Source of the DNA: Roseobacter denitrificans OCh 114
Lineage (GTDB): Bacteria > Pseudomonadota > Alphaproteobacteria > Rhodobacterales > Rhodobacteraceae
Direction of reading: 5' to 3'
Length of the DNA stretch: 64,000 bases
Assembly (NCBI RefSeq): GCF_000014045.1
Contig: NC_008209.1
Span: 3,743,001-3,807,000 of the forward strand
Part shown: piece by piece, positions 58,758 through 64,000 of the stretch
How the letters are laid out: the number at the start of each line of letters is the position of its first letter
Numbering within the stretch: the stretch's first letter is position 1
Program-made: the position numbers and the translations under genes
Notes under the pieces: model-generated
The model's database searches: none
What the model saw: only the letters and a program-made list of their open reading frames with translations
What the model was told of the DNA's origin: nothing

Positions 58758-59881
58758 CAGCGCGCTGCCGCAATCGCGGCCCCCTCTGACAGGGCTGCCA
58801 GCTTCGCAAAAGCGATGTCCGGGTCCACCGCCCCAAACCCCGCGAAGGTGCCAAAACCGCAATCAGACCCCGCAATCACCCGATCCGCGCCCACAATGGG
58901 CGTAAACCGCTCAATCCGCTGCGCGACCACCTCCGGATGTTCGACAAAATTGGTTGTGGTATCGACAACCCCGGGCACCAGCACCTTGTCGTCCGGTATG
59001 TCGGACTTGCGGTCGCGAAACACCGTCCATTCATGCGCATGACGCGGGTTTGACGTCTCAAACAGCAGGTATTTCGCCTTGGCGGACATCAAGGTATCAA
59101 ACACCTTGTCCATGCCGATATCGCAAATATGCGGGCCCTCGTAATTGCCCCAACAGATGTGGATGCGCACCCTGTCCTGCGGCACATTCGCCAGCGCATG
59201 GTTCAGCGCCTCGACGTGGCTTGCGGCAATCTTGACGAATTCCGCGTCTGACAGATCGTTGAACAGCATATGGCGCGACAGCGCGAGGTCCGGGCAATCC
59301 AGCTGCAGATCAAGACCGGATGCGACAATCGTTTCGTATTCGTCGCGCATCGCATCGGCAAGTGCCGCGAGATAGGCGTCACGTGTCGCATAATGCGCAT
59401 TCTGCAAGAACAGCGAAATCACACCGGGCGAGGCCGCATTCATGAAGCCGTGCGTTACCCCCTGCTGCGCCATGGCAGATTTCAGGTTTGCGATGTCCTT
59501 CTGCAACTCGCCCTGCCCTTTGGATTTCACCTCACCGGTGCACATGGGTCGGGCGTATTTCGGCGTGCCGCCATCATCTGCGAGCCGCTTCAGAAAGGTC
59601 GGAAACTGTTTGAGATCAGCCGGCGCGTTACGCGGACTGTCCCCGGAAAACCCGGTGTAGCGGTCCTTGACATAAGTCGCATAGGATATTTTTGACGTCT
59701 CACCATCACTGACGATGTCCACCCCGGCTTGCACCTGTTTTGCCACCGTGTCCGCCACGGCCCGCGTCATCGCAGCATCAAAAGCGCTGGCGTCATAGGT
59801 TTCGCCGCGCTCACGGGCAAAGATGAAATCCACCACGTCCTGACTGCGCGGCAGGCTGCCCACATGAGTTGTCTTGGTCAC
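58757..59881 (-). CDS. MetE C-terminal-like (cobalamin-independent methionine synthase family) protein
   Basis: 374 residues: a single barrel, half of MetE. The zinc ligands line up as His241-x-Cys243 (IHICWGN), Glu275 (LLFETSNPRH) and Cys341 (GSDCGFG), so a thiol or methyl/alkyl transferase centre is intact. The N-terminus HVGSLPRSQDVV is typical of the stand-alone family, which also includes the epoxyalkane:coenzyme M transferase. The role in this operon (demethylation, thiol addition) is not known. Start 59881. Confidence 0.85.
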   Translation of the reverse strand: MTKTTHVGSLPRSQDVVDFIFARERGETYDASAFDAAMTRAVADTVAKQVQAGVDIVSDGETSKISYATYVKDRYTGFSGDSPRNAPADLKQFPTFLKRLADDGGTPKYARPMCTGEVKSKGQGELQKDIANLKSAMAQQGVTHGFMNAASPGVISLFLQNAHYATRDAYLAALADAMRDEYETIVASGLDLQLDCPDLALSRHMLFNDLSDAEFVKIAASHVEALNHALANVPQDRVRIHICWGNYEGPHICDIGMDKVFDTLMSAKAKYLLFETSNPRHAHEWTVFRDRKSDIPDDKVLVPGVVDTTTNFVEHPEVVAQRIERFTPIVGADRVIAGSDCGFGTFAGFGAVDPDIAFAKLAALSEGAAIAAAR

Positions 59882-59926
59882 GTTACTCTCCCTTTTTGCG
59901 CCACAGCGGGCACCTGCGCTGTGCGA

Positions 59927-60901
59927 TTATCCGGCCTGTGCCACCCACGTTGGCCCCGCCTGATCCTCCGTCGCGATCACGTGAAAGAGGCTGGCATCCC
60001 CCGTCATGGAGGGTTGTGCGCGGTGCATCAGGTTTTCGGGCACGGACATCGTGTCGCCCGGCGCGAGCGTCGCGCTGCCGCCGTCCCAATCCACGCGCCA
60101 ATGCCCCCGTACCGGCATCAAGACCGATGGTTTGTCATGTTGATGCATCGCATCGCTCGCCGAGGCGCGGGTGACGAAATCAACCTCAAAGCCCGGCTTG
60201 TCCCGCAACATGCCTGTCTCACCAATGACTTTTGCTGGCCTGCGATCCGCGAGGGCCACCATATCCCAATACCGTGCAACATAGTTTGGCACCACGTCTG
60301 CGCTTTCCGGTTCGGGAAAGGCGGCAAGTTCCTGCGCCGTCAGCACCGGCATCGGGTCTATGCCATCGGGCAGTGACTGGCCCCTTTTGGTGTCGTAAAG
60401 CTTACCCTCTTGCGACAGGACCAACCCGTGATCGGCTGCATCCTCGATCACCTGCGGGGCCCAGATGACCCCCCCGCCTGCATCATCCCCGCCGAGGATC
60501 GCCATGATCATCCCGTAGTCATTGCCGATGTTCTCGAACCCGCGAAAGATACCGGTGGGGATGTTGAAGATATCGCCCGGTTCCAGCGTCACCTCGCCCG
60601 CATCGCCCCAGCGTCCCCAGAAAAACCGCCAACGCCCTGACAGCACGAAAAACACTTCGGCCGTGCGGTGGCTGTGCAGACTGTTGCGGCATTTGGGCGG
60701 CTGTCCTGCGGCGCCGATGTTGAACCCATGCGGGATGGAGATATGCACATGCTGATCCGGGGATTCTGACACGCCCCCCCCGATGATGGTGAAGTTCTCT
60801 TTCTGGTCAGAGCCGGGCGTATGGGCGTCGATAAAGGCCGTCTTGCAGGGTTTCAGATCACCATAGCGGACAATACGGCGTTCCATTTCAGCAGGGGTCA
60901 T
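59927..60901 (-). CDS. Bicupin protein (gentisate dioxygenase-like)
   Basis: 324 residues with two cupin domains. In the first (about 60-130) the motif HSHRTAE gives His76, His78 and Glu82, but the motif-2 His is replaced by Arg120 (PTGIFRGF). In the second (about 235-310) MHQHDKPS and PENLMHR supply His residues. Length and layout match gentisate/salicylate-type dioxygenases, but the first metal site is incomplete, so activity may rest on the second domain. Encoded 45 bp before the MetE-like gene in the operon. Confidence 0.8.
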   Translation of the reverse strand: MTPAEMERRIVRYGDLKPCKTAFIDAHTPGSDQKENFTIIGGGVSESPDQHVHISIPHGFNIGAAGQPPKCRNSLHSHRTAEVFFVLSGRWRFFWGRWGDAGEVTLEPGDIFNIPTGIFRGFENIGNDYGMIMAILGGDDAGGGVIWAPQVIEDAADHGLVLSQEGKLYDTKRGQSLPDGIDPMPVLTAQELAAFPEPESADVVPNYVARYWDMVALADRRPAKVIGETGMLRDKPGFEVDFVTRASASDAMHQHDKPSVLMPVRGHWRVDWDGGSATLAPGDTMSVPENLMHRAQPSMTGDASLFHVIATEDQAGPTWVAQAG

Positions 60902-60937
60902 GGCGTTTTCTCTTTCATCGTAAAAATTGCGGACACG

Positions 60938-61906
60938 CTATCCGGTATGCAGCAATATCTGTTTCCAGATGCTAGTCTCGTCGTAGATCACGTATTCCCG
61001 GCGCAGACCCCAAGGGCCGAATTCGGCGTGGCAGATCCCAAGCAGATAGACATCCGCACCAGTCGGCGCGCCAAAGGCGCCCCAGCCCGAATGCTTGCCC
61101 GTCAGGGACCAGCGCAGGGCAGCGCGCGGCGGCATCTGCGGGTCTTCGCGCCCGATCTGATGGTCGATCTGAAACACCGCATCAGGGAAAGACGCACGCA
61201 ACCCCATCCAGAACTGATCCACATCACCGTGGCTGTGGCCGGTATATCCGCCGGGGTATTCCACCTGCACCGCACGATCATAGACCTGCGGGATCACGGC
61301 CATATCCGCCCCCATGATGCGGGTCAGGATATCGCCGTATTTTGCGCCCCATGCGTTGTCATTGCCGCGCCCCTGATAGGGGCCGGGCTGGTCCGTCGCG
61401 GGTGACAGGGGCTGCACGCAGGCCTGCGGCCCACCTTCCCTTTCGATCAGATCAGCGGCATAGGCTTTGGGGTCCCAGCCCAACTGGCGCACGATCGCGC
61501 CCTGATCCCGGATCAGCCATTCATCATTGATCTGGTTGTTGATCGCATGACAATCCGCCAGAATCCGGTAGGTGAGTTTTTTGCCTGTCGCTTTGCCATA
61601 GACACCGTCATGCACATGTGTCGCCGTGCTGAGCAGGCGGTGGGAGGACAACATGCCCTCCTCCGGCGTACCGGACCAGATCACATCCTCGCCCAGCAGC
61701 GTGCGGTCCGGGAATTCGGCCAGCGTCGCCATGGTCGCACCGATGACGTTTTGATTGCCAATCACAACTGAGGCGGGCGAGCGCACGACGATATCATCTG
61801 AATAATACCGGTGCAGCGTCGCGATCCCACGATCTTCCCAGATTTCCTTGGTGATCCCGATGATGTAATCGGGAAAGTCCTTGAACTTCGGATCGAAGCC
61901 TTTCAT
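60938..61906 (-). CDS. Tandem NTF2/SnoaL-like protein
   Basis: 322 residues that look like two NTF2-fold (SnoaL/ester cyclase) domains: about 1-130 (HRYYSDDIVVRSPASVVIG...) and 185-320 (VIPQVYDRAVQVEYPGGYTGHSHGDVDQFW...). Such cone-shaped pockets catalyse cyclisations, isomerisations or dehydrations, or only bind ligands. It overlaps the end of the LacI gene start side (ATGA) and lies 36 bp before the bicupin. A relative lies at the right edge of the window. Function unknown. Confidence 0.75.
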   Translation of the reverse strand: MKGFDPKFKDFPDYIIGITKEIWEDRGIATLHRYYSDDIVVRSPASVVIGNQNVIGATMATLAEFPDRTLLGEDVIWSGTPEEGMLSSHRLLSTATHVHDGVYGKATGKKLTYRILADCHAINNQINDEWLIRDQGAIVRQLGWDPKAYAADLIEREGGPQACVQPLSPATDQPGPYQGRGNDNAWGAKYGDILTRIMGADMAVIPQVYDRAVQVEYPGGYTGHSHGDVDQFWMGLRASFPDAVFQIDHQIGREDPQMPPRAALRWSLTGKHSGWGAFGAPTGADVYLLGICHAEFGPWGLRREYVIYDETSIWKQILLHTG

Positions 61907-62919
61907 TGCGCATTTTCCTTGGGTTTGCGGGCGGAGCCGCGGATCATTAAAGGGCCATCCAGCACGATGCGACGCGGGGCGTCATCGGCACCGGACAAAC
62001 GGTCCAGCAGGGCCTGCGTTGTCTCGGCCACCATGCGGTTTGCGGGTTGGCGGACCGTTGTAAGGCTGTAACTTGGCCAATGCGCGAGGGTCACGTCGTC
62101 ATAGCCCACAACGGATACGTCGTCGGGAATACGCAAGCCAAGTTCAAAACGCAGCACATCCATCACCGCAAAGGCCATGTGATCATTGGCCACAAAGACC
62201 GCATCAGGGCGCTCGGCCGTGTCAAACATCGCCCGTGCGGCATCTTTGGCCTGCTCAAAATTGAAATTGCCGATGCCGCGCGCAAAAAGGGTCTGCCCGG
62301 CCTCCTTCAACCCTTCGACAAAACCTGCCTCGCGGTCGATCTGGGTGGAGGCCCCTTCCCAGCCGGCAATATAACCGATGCGCGTGTGGCCCCCGGCGAC
62401 GAGAAACGCGGCCAGTTTGCGCCCCCCCGCCATGTTATCAGACGTTATCGACGTCAGCCGCGCGTCATACTGGTGTCGGTTGAACAGGACGATCGGGATG
62501 CCCAACCCCTCACAGCGCTGCGTAAGATCGTTGGATAGGCCGACCGAGGCGGCAATGATCCCATCGACCTGATAATCCAGCAGCTCGTCGATCACCGCCT
62601 GCGTTGCGGCGCTGTCATTGGACGCCATGAAAACGAGCACATGGTAGCCTTCGCCCTGCAATGACTTTGACAGCCGTTCAATGGCTTCGGGGTAGAACTG
62701 GTTTTCGAGGTACGCCACCACCAGCCCGATGATGCGGCTGCGGCCCGTGTTCATCGCCCGCGCCAGCACATTGGGCCGGTATCCCAGATCAGAGGCGGCT
62801 TTGCGCACCTTGTCGCGGGTTGCCGCACTGACCGATGCGCCCGGCGTATAGACGCGGCTTACGGCGGAACGGCTGACACCGGCTTTTTCCGCCACATCCA
62901 GAGCGGTCACCTTGCCCAT
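61903..62919 (-). CDS. LacI-family transcriptional regulator (internal to operon)
   Basis: 338 residues with a LacI HTH (residues 4-23, TALDVAEKAGVSRSAVSRVY) and a sugar-binding-protein-like effector domain (IIGLVVAYLENQFYPEAIERL). It lies inside a minus-strand operon, 16 bp after the SDR gene and overlapping the NTF2-like gene by four bases, so it would be expressed with its targets. Binding site not visible in the window; it may be beyond the right edge. Confidence 0.92.
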   Translation of the reverse strand: MGKVTALDVAEKAGVSRSAVSRVYTPGASVSAATRDKVRKAASDLGYRPNVLARAMNTGRSRIIGLVVAYLENQFYPEAIERLSKSLQGEGYHVLVFMASNDSAATQAVIDELLDYQVDGIIAASVGLSNDLTQRCEGLGIPIVLFNRHQYDARLTSITSDNMAGGRKLAAFLVAGGHTRIGYIAGWEGASTQIDREAGFVEGLKEAGQTLFARGIGNFNFEQAKDAARAMFDTAERPDAVFVANDHMAFAVMDVLRFELGLRIPDDVSVVGYDDVTLAHWPSYSLTTVRQPANRMVAETTQALLDRLSGADDAPRRIVLDGPLMIRGSARKPKENAQ

Positions 62920-62935
62920 TATGCGCGCGCCCCCC

Positions 62936-63697
62936 TCACCCTGCAGTCCATCCCCCGTCGATCAGCATCGACGTGCCCGTCACCATTGCAGAGGCATCAG
63001 ACGCCAGAAAGACCGCAGCCCCCATGACGTCTTCGACCTCGCCCACGCGGGGCAGCTTGATCTTGTCCATGATCCACGCGAGGCGTTCGGGATCATCGAA
63101 CGTCACCTTTGTCAGCGGCGTGCGGATGAAGGTCGGGCAGATCGTATTGATGCGGATGTCGGATTTGCCCCATTCGATCGCCATGGATTTCACCATCCCC
63201 TCCAGCGCGTGTTTGGAGGCACAATAGACTGCACGATCAATGCCCCCCACATGGCCCATCTGGCTGGAGATATGGATGATCGACCCGGCCCTGCCCGCAT
63301 CCTGCAAGGCCCGCGCCGCATAGGCTGACAAAAAGTAAGCACTGCGCAGGTTGATGTTCATTACCGCGTCGTAGTCTTCGGGCGTGGTCTCAACCGCCGG
63401 TGCGTGTCGCGCAAGCCCGGCTGAATTGATCACGACATCAAAAGGGTCACTGAACACGCCCGCCAGCGCCTCCAGATCGGTTTGATCGAGTGGGCTGGCC
63501 TGTGCCGACAGACCTGCCGCCTTGATCGCTGTCACCGCATTTTGCAAAGGCTCAACCCGCCGTGCGGCACAAACCACATGCGCCCCCGCCTCTGCCAGAG
63601 CAACAGCGCAGCCCAGACCGATCCCGGAAGATGCGCCCGTAACCAACGCACGTTTGCCCGTGAGGTCAAAGGCAGGGGTTGTCGGTAGTTTCGTCAC
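62936..63697 (-). CDS. SDR family oxidoreductase
   Basis: 253 residues; TGASSGIG (about 20-27), NSAG (about 92-95), catalytic Ser in HISSQMG, Tyr-x3-Lys in YCASK. The CAARR after beta-2 suggests NADP preference. It resembles 3-oxoacyl-ACP reductase/gluconate 5-dehydrogenase types. It overlaps the next upstream gene by four bases. Confidence 0.92.
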   Translation of the reverse strand: MTKLPTTPAFDLTGKRALVTGASSGIGLGCAVALAEAGAHVVCAARRVEPLQNAVTAIKAAGLSAQASPLDQTDLEALAGVFSDPFDVVINSAGLARHAPAVETTPEDYDAVMNINLRSAYFLSAYAARALQDAGRAGSIIHISSQMGHVGGIDRAVYCASKHALEGMVKSMAIEWGKSDIRINTICPTFIRTPLTKVTFDDPERLAWIMDKIKLPRVGEVEDVMGAAVFLASDASAMVTGTSMLIDGGWTAG

Positions 63698-64000
63698 AGC
63701 GCCACTCCTGTTTGCGGATCAAAGCCTGCGCGGGCCTTGTTGAATTCCCGCATGCGCGCAAGGACATCGACGCCGATCTGATCGTACATGTGCAACAGGT
63801 CAACCAAAACCCAATTCTCCCGGATCAGCCCCTTTTCCACACGCCAGAAATCAAGGCTGCGCATGGCGATCTTCTTGCCCGTCGGGGCGATGCCCAGCCA
63901 CCCTGCGTTGGTGATCGACTGATACATGTTCGGCCAGCCCGTCACAGCCGCATAGTTCCGATCCCCAAAGAAGTGACATTCAATTTCATCAACATGCCGT
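63694..64000 (-). CDS. NTF2/SnoaL-like protein, partial (5' end outside window)
   Basis: The frame is open through the right edge; about 100 residues of the C-terminal part are seen, including IECHFFGDRNYAAVTGW near the edge and MYQSITNAGWLGIAPTGKKI, typical of SnoaL-like polyketide-cyclase folds. An internal GTG at 63945 is not a plausible start. It overlaps the SDR gene by four bases and belongs to the same operon as the tandem NTF2 protein at 60938. Confidence 0.7.
   Translation of the reverse strand, partial: RHVDEIECHFFGDRNYAAVTGWPNMYQSITNAGWLGIAPTGKKIAMRSLDFWRVEKGLIRENWVLVDLLHMYDQIGVDVLARMREFNKARAGFDPQTGVAL

Overview
The window looks like a chromosomal segment of a marine alphaproteobacterium of the order Rhodobacterales (Roseobacter group). 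The evidence is a moderately high GC content, the irr/fabA-fabB-fabI arrangement, the cmk/aroA-rpsA-ihfB-lapA-trpF-trpB and miaB-phoH-ybeY-corC-lnt gene orders, a VPLPA-CTERM secreted protein, and a SAM/SAH-type riboswitch in front of metK, a motif described from this order. There are no rRNA, CRISPR, phage or IS genes, and I recognise no tRNA.

Region 1 (1-16579) is mostly a carbohydrate-uptake and catabolism locus. A LacI-type regulator heads a long minus-strand operon: sugar isomerase, ABC ATPase, binding protein, two permeases, a second ABC ATPase, a small membrane protein and a PfkB kinase. Around it lie two more TIM-barrel isomerases, an SDR, a Gfo/Idh oxidoreductase, a secreted CIA30-domain protein, a FucU/RbsD mutarotase and a fused DhaK-DhaL kinase. 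The two ABC ATPases carry complementary defects, one in the signature motif and one in the switch histidine. They are therefore predicted to form an asymmetric heterodimer with one good and one degenerate ATP site. The substrate cannot be read from the sequence.

Region 2 (16735-48835) is core metabolism and housekeeping: sdhE, aspartate aminotransferase, ychF, trpA, lldD, rplY-pth, trpB/trpF, lapA-ihfB, rpsA, cmk-aroA, trmB, metK, lnt-corC-ybeY-phoH-miaB, irr, fabA-fabB-fabI and an FKBP-type isomerase. Between these sit a DUF2332 protein, a beta-lactamase-like hydrolase, a DUF2237 gene broken by many small frameshifts, and a VPLPA-CTERM protein. A hairpin-forming repeat of about 85-100 bp occurs three times in intergenic DNA (612-696, 29935-30033, 47738-47835).

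Region 3 (49019-64000) is accessory catabolism. A compact plus-strand operon encodes a haloacid dehalogenase-like protein, an alpha/beta hydrolase, a PLP dehydratase, PcaD, a second esterase, PcaB and an MFS exporter. It is followed by a zinc alcohol dehydrogenase and an enolase-superfamily protein. A convergent minus-strand operon, which runs out of the window, encodes two NTF2-like proteins, an SDR, a LacI regulator, a bicupin, a MetE-like protein and an RraA-family protein. This last set has no pathway that I can name and is one of the best candidates for an undescribed catabolic system.
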